64,000 nt of DNA from Aciduricibacillus chroicocephali (lineage in GTDB: Bacteria; Bacillota; Bacilli; Bacillales; Amphibacillaceae): assembly GCF_030762805.1 (NCBI RefSeq), contig NZ_CP129113.1:510001-574000 (forward strand). Reading direction: 5' to 3'. The translations under genes were made by a program, and so were the position numbers. Below the pieces are notes generated by a model. The model did not search any database. It was not told the DNA's origin and saw only the letters and a list, made by a program, of their open reading frames with translations. How positions within the stretch are numbered: the stretch's first letter is position 1; every line of letters starts with the position of its first letter. This document shows, piece after piece, positions 46,310 to 55,487 of this stretch.

Positions 46310-47274
46310 AGAATATATTAGGCTTTATCACAAACTTGGGGGAATTGGGGAGGCGCAGAGTCTTCCAAACGGGGAGTAGCCTGACACATGTACTGCCGTT
46401 TTCTTACAACTTCCGGGAAGACGGTTCGCTGACAGGTCTTCGCGATCAAGGTGTACTGGAGGCAGCGATAGCTCAAAATGCTGCACCGCTCCTCGTCATC
46501 ACAAATTTCCGCAACCGGAAGTTTGACTCTGATTTGGCTGCTACACTTTTGAGAAATAAAGAATTGCAAGATAAGATGATTACGAATATGCTTGCAGTCA
46601 TTAAGGAAAAGGGATACCGCGGTGTCAACTTCGACTTTGAGTACGTGTATCCAGCTGATCGGGAAAATTATAATGAGTTCCTTCGCCGTGTTGTTGAACG
46701 TTTTCGTCCTGAAGGTTATCTCGTGTCCACAGCCTTGGCACCTAAAGTGCGTGCTAACCAACAAGGATTGCTCTATGAAGCGCATGATTATAAAACGCAA
46801 GGGGAGATTGTTGATTTCGTCATTCTCATGACATACGAATGGGGCTGGGCTGGTGGCAAGCCATTGGCGATTTCTCCTGTAAACAGCATGCGTCGAGTAA
46901 TTGATTTTGCAGTGACCCAGATTCCAAGGGATAAGATTGTAATTGGTGTTTCGTTGTACGGACGTGACTGGAAGATTCCTTGGCAATCGGGTACGTATGC
47001 AAGGACAATCAGCCCGCAGGAGGCTGTGCGCTTAGCTAAGCGTTACAAAGTAGGAATCCAATACAATGAGACTTATGAAGCACCATTCTTCTTTTACACG
47101 GATCAGACAGGACAGAAGAGAGAGGTATGGTTTGAAGATGCGCGCAGTGTCCAGGCGAAGTATGACCTTGTCAAAGAGTATAGATTGCGCGGAGTCAGCT
47201 ATTGGGATCTGACATATCCATTCCCACAGAATTGGGCTGTATTGAGAAGTAATTTCCAAACAAACAAATTGTAG
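46306..47274 (+). CDS. GH18 glycosidase, C-terminal half of a split SleL/YaaH-like protein
   Basis: The 322-residue protein is a family-18 TIM barrel close to the catalytic part of B. subtilis YaaH (SleL), an N-acetylglucosaminidase acting on spore cortex fragments. The active-site strand is GYRGVNFDFEYVYP, with the catalytic Glu in FDFE, followed by STALAPKV, GEIVDFVILMTYEWG, VIGVSLYGRDW and GVSYWDLTYPFPQNW. Its GTG start overlaps the stop of the LysM gene by GTGA and has no ribosome site of its own. Translation therefore depends on coupling or on a frameshift. The first 30 residues diverge from YaaH. Confidence 0.87.
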   Translation: MKNILGFITNLGELGRRRVFQTGSSLTHVLPFSYNFREDGSLTGLRDQGVLEAAIAQNAAPLLVITNFRNRKFDSDLAATLLRNKELQDKMITNMLAVIKEKGYRGVNFDFEYVYPADRENYNEFLRRVVERFRPEGYLVSTALAPKVRANQQGLLYEAHDYKTQGEIVDFVILMTYEWGWAGGKPLAISPVNSMRRVIDFAVTQIPRDKIVIGVSLYGRDWKIPWQSGTYARTISPQEAVRLAKRYKVGIQYNETYEAPFFFYTDQTGQKREVWFEDARSVQAKYDLVKEYRLRGVSYWDLTYPFPQNWAVLRSNFQTNKL

Positions 47275-47281
47275 AACCGGA

Positions 47282-47313
47282 GATCACCTTCTATAGAGGG
47301 TGATCCTTTTTTA
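47282..47313 (+). terminator. Terminator after the GH18 gene
   Basis: GATCACCTTC pairs with GAGGGTGATC around TATA, followed by CTTTTTT. Confidence 0.88.
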
Positions 47314-47386
47314 GCTGAATGGATGAAATCTACAGAGAAAATGTACAAGGCAATGAAACATGCAATACAATAAAAAAATAAACCAA

Positions 47387-47437
47387 AAAGGCGTCATGTA
47401 TCTGCAATTTTGCCGATACATGACGCCCCTTTTTATT
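47387..47437 (-). terminator. Terminator of the Bcr/CflA gene
   Basis: GGCGTCATGTATC and its exact complement surround a 12-base loop, with A and T tracts on both sides. It overlaps the 3' end of the reverse-strand MFS gene and may serve both strands. Confidence 0.9.
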
Positions 47438-48620
47438 GAGATGCTAAGCTCCGGCCGCTGACCAAAGTCCAATAAAGTAAAAACGCCATTGTACTACAAC
47501 CAAGAATGACAATACCAAGAGGAGTTGCAGTCTGGTCTCCGGCTATTCCAACGAGAGGAGACACGATTCCTCCACCGCCGAATGGAAGGATACCAAGGAA
47601 GGCTGAGGCGCTTCCAGCAACATGGCCTTGACGCTGCATCCCAAGAGAGAAAGCAGTTGTGTTTACAATCCCGACACTTGATACAATGAGGAATAGGGAC
47701 GCAAGTAGCATCCATAATGGCAATGATAGCAATACGGATGTAATAAGCAGCAAACTTCCCACAAACGAAATGGAAACGCCCCATTTCATCAATTGGACTT
47801 CTTCAAATCTGTCAGATAATCTGCCGGTAAGCTGTGCTGCAAAAATTATGCCTGCACCATTCACAGCAAAAATGATTGAGAATTGTTGCGGACTGACACC
47901 GTAAATATTTTGCAGGACAAATGGGGAGCCGGCGATGTACGCAAACATGCTCATCATCGTAAATGCCTGTGCAAGCGCGATACCCATAAATACTTTGTCT
48001 TTCAGAAGGACACCGAATGTTTTGACTGTCTCAAGCAGACCGCCTTGTTTCCTATTCTCCTGCGGTAATGTCTCCGGCAAAAGGAGTGTGACAGCGAGCA
48101 GCATGATTAGCCCAATTGCTGATAGGATGCCAAAGATGGCGCGCCAGGATACCCATTTCAAAACGACTCCTCCGAATATTGGGGCGAGAATTGGAGCTGC
48201 GCCGTTCACGAGGGCGAGCAGGGCGATGAATTTCGTTAATTCTTTTCCTGTATACATATCTCTGGATGAGGCACGTGCGATAACGATTCCGGCAGCAGCT
48301 GCTGCTCCTTGGACAAAACGCAAAACGATGAAAGTCCAAATACTTGAGCTGAAAACACAAAGAATGGAAGCAATAGCATATGTAATTAAAGTAAGCAGGA
48401 GCGGACGCTTTCTACCGACAATATCACTCAACGGGCCGAATATGAGCTGCCCGATGGCAAGTCCGATGAGGCAAGCTGTAATGCTAAGCTGTGCTAGAGA
48501 GGCTGTCGTATGAAAATCTTCAGACACGGTTGGCAACGCAGGCAGATACATGTCCATGGACAACGGCCCGAACGCTGTCAGGGAGCCGAGAATGAGTACC
48601 ATCCATGTTTTATTAAACAT
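47433..48620 (-). CDS. Bcr/CflA-family drug efflux MFS transporter
   Basis: Bcr/CflA carriers are 12-helix drug:H+ antiporters (bicyclomycin, chloramphenicol, sulphonamides). The hallmarks are GPLSMDMYLPALPTVSEDF in helix 1, GPLSDIVGRKRPLL (motif A) and RFVQGAAAAAGIVIARASSR in helix 4. The ATG chosen gives 395 residues. An in-frame TTG 12 codons upstream is also open, and neither start has a convincing ribosome site, so the N-terminus is uncertain. It is a single-gene unit. The actual substrate is unknown. Confidence 0.85.
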   Translation of the reverse strand: MFNKTWMVLILGSLTAFGPLSMDMYLPALPTVSEDFHTTASLAQLSITACLIGLAIGQLIFGPLSDIVGRKRPLLLTLITYAIASILCVFSSSIWTFIVLRFVQGAAAAAGIVIARASSRDMYTGKELTKFIALLALVNGAAPILAPIFGGVVLKWVSWRAIFGILSAIGLIMLLAVTLLLPETLPQENRKQGGLLETVKTFGVLLKDKVFMGIALAQAFTMMSMFAYIAGSPFVLQNIYGVSPQQFSIIFAVNGAGIIFAAQLTGRLSDRFEEVQLMKWGVSISFVGSLLLITSVLLSLPLWMLLASLFLIVSSVGIVNTTAFSLGMQRQGHVAGSASAFLGILPFGGGGIVSPLVGIAGDQTATPLGIVILGCSTMAFLLYWTLVSGRSLASQ

Positions 48621-48809
48621 AAGAGGTGAGTGCTGGCTTTCAATCTGTCCCTTCAAAAAATATCAACTACTTTCTGTATATGTATGAGTGCTGTGCTCAG
48701 AATGCACTTGTCTACTATACTATAAGAAGAAGGAAGTGCGCATCCTGCGTTTTGTTCGTTCAAATAATTGAACTGCTTCAAAAAATGATAAACATATCCG
48801 GGGGTATAA

Positions 48810-49196
48810 ATGGAAAATCCAGCTTATGTATCAGCTATATTTCTAGCAATAATATTTGTTAGCATAGCTGTTTTTCAAATTCTGCTTTCACTTGGGTCTC
48901 CATTCGGTGAGTATGCAATGGGAGGCAAATATAAAGTTTTGCCCAAGAAGCTTCGTTTTGTTAGTGTCATAAATGCTGTAATCCTATTATGCATGGGAGT
49001 CGTTATTCTTCAGCATAAAGATGTTATTAGCGGTTTAGGCTTCCTTCCAACGGGAATCCTTGTTTGGGCAATCACTATTTTTCTAGGTTTGAATACAATT
49101 GCAAATATTATTTCCAGAAGTAAAAAAGAGAGAAAGGTTATGACCCCGTTGTCGGGTTTTGCACTTGTCCTATGTTTGGTAATAATATTTTTATAG
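48810..49196 (+). CDS. Small four-helix membrane protein, function unknown
   Basis: The 128-residue protein has four hydrophobic segments (about 7-28, 48-66, 76-98 and 110-127). A conserved-looking LGSPFGEYAMGGKYKVLPKK loop follows the first helix and SRSKKERK lies before the last. I know similar small proteins in Bacillus but no function. The ATG follows a GGGGGT stretch that may act as ribosome site. It precedes the fructosamine-kinase-family gene by about 65 bases in the same direction, with no terminator between them, so co-transcription is likely. Confidence 0.65.
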   Translation: MENPAYVSAIFLAIIFVSIAVFQILLSLGSPFGEYAMGGKYKVLPKKLRFVSVINAVILLCMGVVILQHKDVISGLGFLPTGILVWAITIFLGLNTIANIISRSKKERKVMTPLSGFALVLCLVIIFL

Positions 49197-49261
49197 TCTA
49201 ATTTCAAGAAGAGAATAGAGATTCGGGACCATAAATATAGTCGCTAAAGAGAGGAATCAGT

Positions 49262-50131
49262 ATGAAACAATTACTTCAGAACGGGCTCGATCAACTAGGT
49301 ATTAATGAGTCAATCCAATCTTTTAAGTCTGTTTCAGGCGGAGATATTAATGAAGCTTTTTATGTCCGGACTGGCAATCATGAATATTTCGTAAAACTGA
49401 ACCGCCAAGTATCACCTGATTTCTTTGAATTCGAAAAGCGTGGTCTAGAGAAAATTAAAGCAACAGATTCGATTGCTGTTCCAAAAGTGTACGGCGTGAA
49501 GACCGATGTTCAAAGTGGCACCCCGATGCTCTGGCTGGAATGGATTGAGGGTAAGAAGGCTTTCGGAACAGACTCACAATTGGGAGAGCAGCTTGCGCAA
49601 ATGCATATGAACAAACAATCTAAATACGGCTTTGATGAAAAAAGTTTTATTGGTCGTCTGGAACAGAAGAATCATCTTTCTGATAGCTGGCTTGAATATT
49701 ATCGTAACTGCAGATTAGCCGGACAGCTGGAAATCGGGCGTGAGCGTCAGACTATAACCGGTGATAGAGAACGAAAACTAGTGAAGTTGCTCGTATGTCT
49801 GGATCAATGGGTACCGGAAAAACCTCATGCCAGCCTGTTGCATGGCGATCTGTGGGGAGGCAATTGGATGGTGGGAGCTGAGGGCAGACCACACTTGATA
49901 GATCCATCTGTACTATATGGTGACAATGAATTCGAACTGGCGTTTACGAATTTGTTTGGTGGTTTTTCTGACAAGTTCTATGAAGCTTATCAATCAGTTT
50001 TCCCGCTGTCTGATACTTATCATGATCTGGAGCCACTCTACCAGCTATATTATCTGCTCGTTCATCTGAACATGTTTGGTGAAACATACGGTGGCTCTGT
50101 TGACCGAATTCTAGACCGGTATGTTGGCTGA
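49262..50131 (+). CDS. Fructosamine kinase family protein
   Basis: These APH-fold kinases phosphorylate fructosamines or ribulosamines on glycated proteins and amines, starting deglycation. The 289-residue protein has SVSGGDINEAFYVRTG (the nucleotide loop), YFVKLNR with the ATP-binding Lys, the catalytic HGDLWGGNWMV (Brenner motif) and LIDPSVLYGDNEFELAF with the metal-binding Asp. The family is PF03881. The start is ATG with an AGAGAGG site. It shares a terminator with the convergent ctaG-like gene. The substrate has not been shown for bacterial members of this branch. Confidence 0.9.
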   Translation: MKQLLQNGLDQLGINESIQSFKSVSGGDINEAFYVRTGNHEYFVKLNRQVSPDFFEFEKRGLEKIKATDSIAVPKVYGVKTDVQSGTPMLWLEWIEGKKAFGTDSQLGEQLAQMHMNKQSKYGFDEKSFIGRLEQKNHLSDSWLEYYRNCRLAGQLEIGRERQTITGDRERKLVKLLVCLDQWVPEKPHASLLHGDLWGGNWMVGAEGRPHLIDPSVLYGDNEFELAFTNLFGGFSDKFYEAYQSVFPLSDTYHDLEPLYQLYYLLVHLNMFGETYGGSVDRILDRYVG

Positions 50132-50167
50132 GGTTAAATTAGAGACAGTATGAATAAAATGTATAAA

Positions 50168-50211
50168 AAGAAGCATGCCTCTTCTATTCAGTGGAGAGGC
50201 ATGCTTCTTCT
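50168..50211. terminator. Bidirectional terminator
   Basis: AGAAGCATGCCTCT pairs perfectly with AGAGGCATGCTTCT, with A and T tracts outside. The right arm covers the last codons of the ctaG-like gene. Confidence 0.93.
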
Positions 50212-50978
50212 TCTTGCTGTCGGGGTTTTGCTGACTGATACCAGTCTCGGAATAGGAGAATGATCAGCACTAAGTCTATAAGATCGCCTCCATAATACAT
50301 GAGCATGGCACCGGACTGAGCCTGAGAGGCAAGGACCCCATCAGGTGGATTGGTGTAGATGTATTTTGATAGAATCCCGTGAACGGCGAGGGCAGCGATG
50401 AATACGACAGTCCTATATGTATAGTTATGACGGTGAGAAACTGGATCAATGTATATGATAGAGATTGTAAACAAATAGCCGGCAGCAAATATATGAATAT
50501 GAACGAAAAAAAACAGAACTGGTGAACTATGCATCCAATTAAACAATGGGGTCGCATATAAGAGCCATAGACCGCCAATGTTAAGAACAGACGCGGTGAC
50601 CGGGTTCACATAAAATCTCGCAAATCTGCTTTTAAGCAAATAGGTGCATCGTTTTGCGTTTTTTGTACTCAGCGAACGTAAAAGAAGGGTCATTGGTGCT
50701 GACAGAGCGATGAGCAGTGGTGCCAGCATGCCTAATAGCAAATGTCCGCCCATATGAAATCGAAAATCATGATGTCCTGCCTCTGCAAGTGGCCCAGCAA
50801 GCGCAATGCAGGCGGACAGAACTCCAGTAAGCCAGAATAGTAAGCGCATAAGCGGCCATTTTTGCAAATGAGGTTTCCTGTTGGAGAGGAAAATAGCCGA
50901 CACGTACATAAATGTGAAGAAGATAGTGGCGACTAGGAAAAGGTTAGCGACTGTGAGTAAGTTTGTTTCGCTATACAT
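50184..50978 (-). CDS. CtaG-like cytochrome c oxidase assembly membrane protein
   Basis: The caa3-type CtaG family assists assembly of cytochrome c oxidase. About seven membrane helices are visible in 264 residues, with HHDFRFHMGGHLLLGMLAPLL, FVHIHIFAAGYLFTISIIYIDP and a final GGDLIDLVLIILLF; the several membrane-embedded histidines (FRFHMGGH, VHIH) may bind metal. The ATG has a GGAGG site; a longer frame upstream runs into the neighbouring gene. It overlaps the end of the DUF2243 gene, and the two form one unit. No oxidase genes are nearby, so its role may be more general. Confidence 0.85.
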   Translation of the reverse strand: MYSETNLLTVANLFLVATIFFTFMYVSAIFLSNRKPHLQKWPLMRLLFWLTGVLSACIALAGPLAEAGHHDFRFHMGGHLLLGMLAPLLIALSAPMTLLLRSLSTKNAKRCTYLLKSRFARFYVNPVTASVLNIGGLWLLYATPLFNWMHSSPVLFFFVHIHIFAAGYLFTISIIYIDPVSHRHNYTYRTVVFIAALAVHGILSKYIYTNPPDGVLASQAQSGAMLMYYGGDLIDLVLIILLFRDWYQSAKPRQQEEEACLSTE

Positions 50979-51471
50979 GATTTGACGCCTCCAGAATTTT
51001 TGCGTCAAGCGTTGCCTTTTTATATAAATAGATTCCAACAATAATCAGGATAACCGCAATTATATTCCAAATTAAATCATAGTAAATTATATTAACGTGA
51101 TAGCGTATTTGGTGAATTCTCATAAGTTTGTGCTGGATCAATCCATCGTACAGTTGAAAACCGCCTGCTCCTAGCAACTTGCCGCTCCACCACATTTTTG
51201 GCCATAAACCTTGCCGGCGCCTAAGATCGGCAACAAGATATAGAGAACCAACTGTTGCGAACCAGCTGAATGCATGGAAGAGCCCATCAGATACGAGACC
51301 AACAGAAGTACTCGAAAGATCATAAAACTTATGCCAATGAAGCAGCTGATGAAAGATAACCTCATCTGCAAATGCGGCAAAACCGAGGCCGAACAAGATT
51401 CCAGACCAGAGGTTTTTTTGCTTGAATAGATGTTTGGATAACTTGTTCCGGCTTTCTGGAGTATGGGTCAC
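50971..51471 (-). CDS. DUF2243 membrane protein
   Basis: The 166-residue protein has four membrane helices and the family's ADEVIFHQLLHWHKFYDLSS stretch, rich in histidines, plus GGFQLYDGLIQHKLMRIHQI. The function is unknown, but DUF2243 genes commonly sit beside ctaG-like genes, which suggests metal or haem handling linked to oxidase assembly. The start is GTG with GGAGG ahead. The last bases overlap the start of the ctaG-like gene, giving coupled translation. Confidence 0.84.
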   Translation of the reverse strand: MTHTPESRNKLSKHLFKQKNLWSGILFGLGFAAFADEVIFHQLLHWHKFYDLSSTSVGLVSDGLFHAFSWFATVGSLYLVADLRRRQGLWPKMWWSGKLLGAGGFQLYDGLIQHKLMRIHQIRYHVNIIYYDLIWNIIAVILIIVGIYLYKKATLDAKILEASNHV

Positions 51472-51599
51472 GAGCGGTTTCCTCCAATTCAGTTTATTTC
51501 CTTATCTATATTAGCCGGAGTGAGGAGGGGTTAAACAACACATTGTTCCAGTTGGATTTGTTCTACAACCTCATATAGACTCATGTAATCCCAAATATA

Positions 51600-51645
51600 G
51601 ATAGCAGTAATGCCAGAATAATTGAGTTCTGGCATTACTGCTATC
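51600..51645. repeat. 19-bp perfect hairpin after glpQ
   Basis: GATAGCAGTAATGCCAGAA and its exact complement surround an eight-base loop. No T tract follows on either strand. It lies just beyond the end of the reverse-strand diesterase gene, so it may stabilise or process that transcript's 3' end, or act as a weak terminator. Confidence 0.8.
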
Positions 51646-51661
51646 TTCAAGATATCTTAAT

Positions 51662-52492
51662 TTATTTTTGCAATAAGTCAGGGAAGTCGGTAATGATACC
51701 ATCTACTCCAAGACCGAGAAGCCTGTCCACCTGCTCTTGCGTACGTGCAGTATAAGGCCAAGTCTTCATGTTTTTCGAATGAATCCGGTCAACAAGTTCA
51801 GATGTAAGGAGATTCTGATTCGGATTGAAATAATCTGCGTATGTAGCGAACTGCTGCAATTGTACGTCTGTTACGTTCTTCCAGTTCATTCCTGCTAGGA
51901 CACCGTGTGGAACGTTTGGCAGAAGTGATTTGGACTTTTGGACAGAGTCATGATTGAAAGACTGAACGATTATGCGCTGATGTGGGTTATGGTGCAAATT
52001 TCTCTTTTTAATTTCCTTGGCGACTTTTTCTTCAATACCAGGATAAAGCTCAGGTGATTTCAGCTCAATTAGAATACCAGTTCTGCCTCGGAACTGATCT
52101 AGTATCTCTCCGAAAGTTGGTACCTTTTCTCCAGCATACTCAGGAGCGAACCAGCTGCCAGCATCCAGACTGCGAATCTCGTCAAATTTCAGATTGCCGA
52201 CTTTGCCAGTTCCATTTGTAGTTCGATCAACTGTTGTATCATGTATGACTACGAGTTTCCCATCCTTTGTCATTTGTACATCAATTTCGAAATAGTCGGC
52301 CCTCATTTGGACAGCTTTGCGAAAAGCGGCTATCGTGTTTTCAGGTGCGTATCCTGATGCACCTCTATGTGCGATATTAATGGTCTTGCTGTTGCCGCCT
52401 TTTCCATGAATCTTCTGAGCAAATGCAGGTGTTACGAAGAATGATGCAAGCAATATTGCCATGAGCAAAACTGAAGCAGTTCGTTTGAACAT
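51662..52492 (-). CDS. glpQ: Secreted glycerophosphodiester phosphodiesterase
   Basis: GDPD enzymes hydrolyse glycerophosphodiesters or teichoic-acid glycerol phosphates to glycerol 3-phosphate. A signal peptide (about residues 1-25, LLASFFVTPAFAQ) targets it outside. The TIM-barrel motifs are IAHRGASGYAPENT with the first catalytic His, YFEIDVQMTKDG with metal-binding Glu and Asp, LVVIHDTTVDRTTNGTG with the second His, GILIELKSP and DGIITDFPDLL. The ATG follows AGGAGGAG, giving 276 residues; the open frame extends upstream without a ribosome site. The name follows the B. subtilis secreted GlpQ. Confidence 0.88.
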   Translation of the reverse strand: MFKRTASVLLMAILLASFFVTPAFAQKIHGKGGNSKTINIAHRGASGYAPENTIAAFRKAVQMRADYFEIDVQMTKDGKLVVIHDTTVDRTTNGTGKVGNLKFDEIRSLDAGSWFAPEYAGEKVPTFGEILDQFRGRTGILIELKSPELYPGIEEKVAKEIKKRNLHHNPHQRIIVQSFNHDSVQKSKSLLPNVPHGVLAGMNWKNVTDVQLQQFATYADYFNPNQNLLTSELVDRIHSKNMKTWPYTARTQEQVDRLLGLGVDGIITDFPDLLQK

Positions 52493-52740
52493 TCCATCTC
52501 CTCCTAGTCTATGATTCATTTTTAATGATAGAGAAGGATTGTGAAGGCAGTATGCATATACATTAAAGGATATGCAAAAAAATGTAATATGTAACATAGG
52601 ACTGTTTGAAACAAAAATCTCTGTCTGTATATATTTCTCAATACATAATGCCAATAAAGTAAGTTGTTATAAAGCTGGGAGATTCACATAGGTATAGCAT
52701 TGCGAACAAATCTTGGATATTGGGATGGGTGATTTATTTA

Positions 52741-54801
52741 ATGGATAAAGAATCATCAAAAAACCAAAGGCCGGCATGCGAAAATGCTAAACAGGAACAA
52801 TTGGATCAATACCGGATACAGAATGCCGGGAACCCTATGACAACTAATGAAGGAAAGAAAATATCTCAGGACCAGGATCAACTAAAAGCTGGTGTGCGTG
52901 GTCCTACACTTAGGCAAGACTATGAATTTTTTGAGAAGATGTCCCATTTCGCTCATGAAGAGATACCGGAAAGAGTCGTTCATGCAAGAGGTTATAGTGC
53001 ACACGGAGAGTTTGAGTGCTATAAGTCGATGAAACATGTGACCAAAGCTGGATTCCTGCAAGAAGCAGGGAAGAAGACGCCGCTGACGATTCGTTTCTCT
53101 ACTGTACAGGGGCCTAAAGGATCCTACGATACTGCTAGAGATCTGCGATGCCAAGGTGTGAAGTTATATACAGAAGAGGGGAACGTAGATCTTACTACGA
53201 TTGCAATGCCTGTACTGATTAATCAGGATGCGATGAAGTTTCCAGATGCAATGCATGCATATCAATCCAAACAGGACGACGATATTCCTACTGCCAGCGG
53301 GGCCCATGATACGTTTTGGGATTATGTCGCGAATAATCCTGAAGGACTCCATATGGTGACGTGGATTATGTCCGATCGTGGTATTCTAAGAAGCTATCGA
53401 ATGATGGAATCGTGGTCCATCAATACGTATTTGTTCGTTAATGATAAAGGTGTAGCGACTTTCTTCAGATATGTCTGGAAGCCTGTCCTTGGTGTACACT
53501 CGCTTCTTCAGGATGAGGCCCTTAAAATCGGTGGAATCGATCCGGATTTCCACAGAAAAGATCTCAGACAAGCGATCGATCTCGGTTATTATCCAGAATA
53601 TGAATTAGGCGTTCAGCTTATTTCAATGGAAGATGAATTTAAATTCGATTTCGACGTACTGGATCCAGCAAAGTTCTGGCCGGAAGAACTCGTTCCAGTT
53701 CAAATAATCGGTAAAATGACTTTGAACCGGAACATTGATAATTACTTTACGGAGTCTGAACAAGTTGCATTTAACCCTGCAAATGTTGTTCCAGGCATAG
53801 ATTTTTCAAATGATCCAGTTTTGCAGGGGAGGTTGCTCGCTTATCGAGATACTCAGCAGCACCGACTTGGCAGTGCCAACTACGATCAATTGCCGATAAA
53901 CAGTCCGCTTTGTCCATTCCATAATAATACGAGAAGAGGCTATATGAGGCATCGAATAGATGTTGATCAAGTGAATTACCATAATAATTCTTTAGCAGGC
54001 AATACACCGTACACAACACCTCCAGAAGAGGGCGGGTATGAGTATTATCCGAAAAAGGTGGAAGGGCACGTCATTCGTACTAGAAGCGAATCGTTCAACG
54101 ATTTTTACTCACAGCCGAGAATATTCTGGAACAGCTTGTCACCGATTGAGAAAAAGCACACCATTGAAGCTTTCAGCTATCAGCTCGGTAAGGTGAGAAG
54201 TGAATCCGTCCGTCAGCAAAACGTCGATATATTAGTCAATGTAGACAAAGAGCTTGCTTGCATTGTTGCTGACAATATTGGTGTTGAGCGTCCAAGGGGA
54301 ACGAATGTGGATGTTTCAATAAGCTATCCTTCACTAAGCCAGACTTCTACACCTCGTTATGCAGCCACTTTAAAAGTAGGGGTGCTAATTGGCGATGGTT
54401 TTGACTGCGATGAAGTGGCTAGTGTATTGGATGTGTTCGAGAAGCATGGCGTATTTGTAGAAATCATAAGTGATACGCTTAAAGCTGTCACTGGTTCTGA
54501 TGGCGCGAAATTAAAAGTGGATCAGACACTTCTTACATCCAGTCCATACCTCGTCGATTCCCTTTATGTCGTTGGTGGTCATGTGAAAAATCAAGAAAGA
54601 TTTACGACTGGAATAAAGAAATACATCAGAGTGGCATACGAGCACTTTAAACCAATTGGTATTGCTTCGGGTGCACGCAATTTAATTCAGATGTCAAAAG
54701 AAAATAATATGGCTGGCGTCGTTTTTGCGGATGACAATCCGAACTTCGGCGAAGATTTAGTAGCGGCGATTGCTCAGCAACGATTCTGGGATCGGACGTA
54801 A
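52741..54801 (+). CDS. katE: Large-subunit (clade 2) catalase
   Basis: This haem catalase breaks down hydrogen peroxide in the cytoplasm. The 686-residue length equals B. subtilis KatE. Catalytic His81 lies in ERVVHARGYSAHG, followed by LTIRFSTVQGPKGSYDTARD and LINQDAMKFPDAMHA with the catalytic Asn. The haem-ligand Tyr is in RLLAYRDTQQHRLG. The C-terminal 170 residues form the class I glutaminase/DJ-1-like domain of large catalases (VGVLIGDGFD, YVVGGH). The ATG is chosen over TTG and GTG codons further upstream. B. subtilis katE is under sigma-B; I saw no clear sigma-B boxes here. Confidence 0.94.
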   Translation: MDKESSKNQRPACENAKQEQLDQYRIQNAGNPMTTNEGKKISQDQDQLKAGVRGPTLRQDYEFFEKMSHFAHEEIPERVVHARGYSAHGEFECYKSMKHVTKAGFLQEAGKKTPLTIRFSTVQGPKGSYDTARDLRCQGVKLYTEEGNVDLTTIAMPVLINQDAMKFPDAMHAYQSKQDDDIPTASGAHDTFWDYVANNPEGLHMVTWIMSDRGILRSYRMMESWSINTYLFVNDKGVATFFRYVWKPVLGVHSLLQDEALKIGGIDPDFHRKDLRQAIDLGYYPEYELGVQLISMEDEFKFDFDVLDPAKFWPEELVPVQIIGKMTLNRNIDNYFTESEQVAFNPANVVPGIDFSNDPVLQGRLLAYRDTQQHRLGSANYDQLPINSPLCPFHNNTRRGYMRHRIDVDQVNYHNNSLAGNTPYTTPPEEGGYEYYPKKVEGHVIRTRSESFNDFYSQPRIFWNSLSPIEKKHTIEAFSYQLGKVRSESVRQQNVDILVNVDKELACIVADNIGVERPRGTNVDVSISYPSLSQTSTPRYAATLKVGVLIGDGFDCDEVASVLDVFEKHGVFVEIISDTLKAVTGSDGAKLKVDQTLLTSSPYLVDSLYVVGGHVKNQERFTTGIKKYIRVAYEHFKPIGIASGARNLIQMSKENNMAGVVFADDNPNFGEDLVAAIAQQRFWDRT

Positions 54802-54862
54802 CTGAATTATCCAGTGTTTATATTTAGCAGAGGCTGGGATAGAAGTGTTTCAGTCTATAGAA

Positions 54863-54902
54863 AACCCGAACTAATGCAAAGAGATTTGCCTTAGTTCGGG
54901 TT
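54863..54902 (+). terminator. Terminator after katE
   Basis: AACCCGAACTAA pairs with TTAGTTCGGGTT, and the loop contains a further GCAAA/TTTGC helix. Only a modest T-rich stretch follows. Confidence 0.75.
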
Positions 54903-54944
54903 ATTCATATTTTGAGTATAGATTCTTAAAAGTATTTTGAGTAA

Positions 54945-55290
54945 GCCGCCGCTGCGAAAAGAATGCTCGCTTTCCTGCGGGCAAGCACTGAGCCACTATG
55001 GTGCAAGCGCCTCACTGTCTCAGTACGCTTGTTTCGACGGCAGGATGCCTAGTGATGGCGTTGGTCGCAGGATGCGACCGATTTTAGCTATCTTCCCGCG
55101 GGAGTCTCGCATCTTTTCTCCGCTATGTCCGGTGCTCTTCCTAGGATTGTAGTGGAAGGCGACGACTCCAACGGGAATAGCATGAGCTGAAGATAATATT
55201 GCAGGCGTCTTTTGCCTGGAATTTAGCTGAAGCCATGCCCGTGGAAAGCGTTCGCCTGCAACGGAAATCCGACCGGTTCTCAACTGGTGC
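54945..55290. repeat. Complex Bacillaceae intergenic repeat element
   Basis: This GC-rich block stands out from its AT-rich surroundings. Its left part has imperfect arms: GCGAAAAGAATGC with CCTGCGGG, against CCCGCGGGAGTCTCGCATC with TTTTCTCCGC. Its right part runs from GTGGAAGGCGACGACTCC and GGGAATAGCATGAGCTGAAG to CATGCCCGTGGAAAGCG, then CGCCTGCAACGG. I recognise this composition as a family of repeats scattered between genes in many Bacillaceae genomes. Short open frames inside it are artefacts. The remaining parts of the katE-msrA gap show nothing else. Confidence 0.75.
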
Positions 55291-55487
55291 CTTACCATAT
55301 TTTCTTCTGATTCTTTGTTCGTCTTTTACACATGCAACTTTAGTTATGTCCCAGCATCTTTTTTATTTAACTTCTTATCAGTGTTCCTGCATGATGGGGG
55401 TCTCAAAAATTGCTATCATAATATAAAGCTAGCTATAATTATTCAATTATATATTAATAGCGTCTTTAACGAAGAAGGGGTTTGGAA

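Noticed and set aside
47935-48513. 192-codon forward frame over the Bcr/CflA gene
   Set aside because: It is opposite an unmistakable MFS transporter and has no protein-family features.
52620-52740. Sigma-B promoter before katE
   Set aside because: GTTTGA and GGGAGA occur upstream, but not in the GTTTAA-N12-15-GGGWAW arrangement.
54937-55426. Short open frames within the katE-msrA gap
   Set aside because: They lie in the repeat element, on both strands, with Cys/Arg/Ser-rich translations and no ribosome sites.
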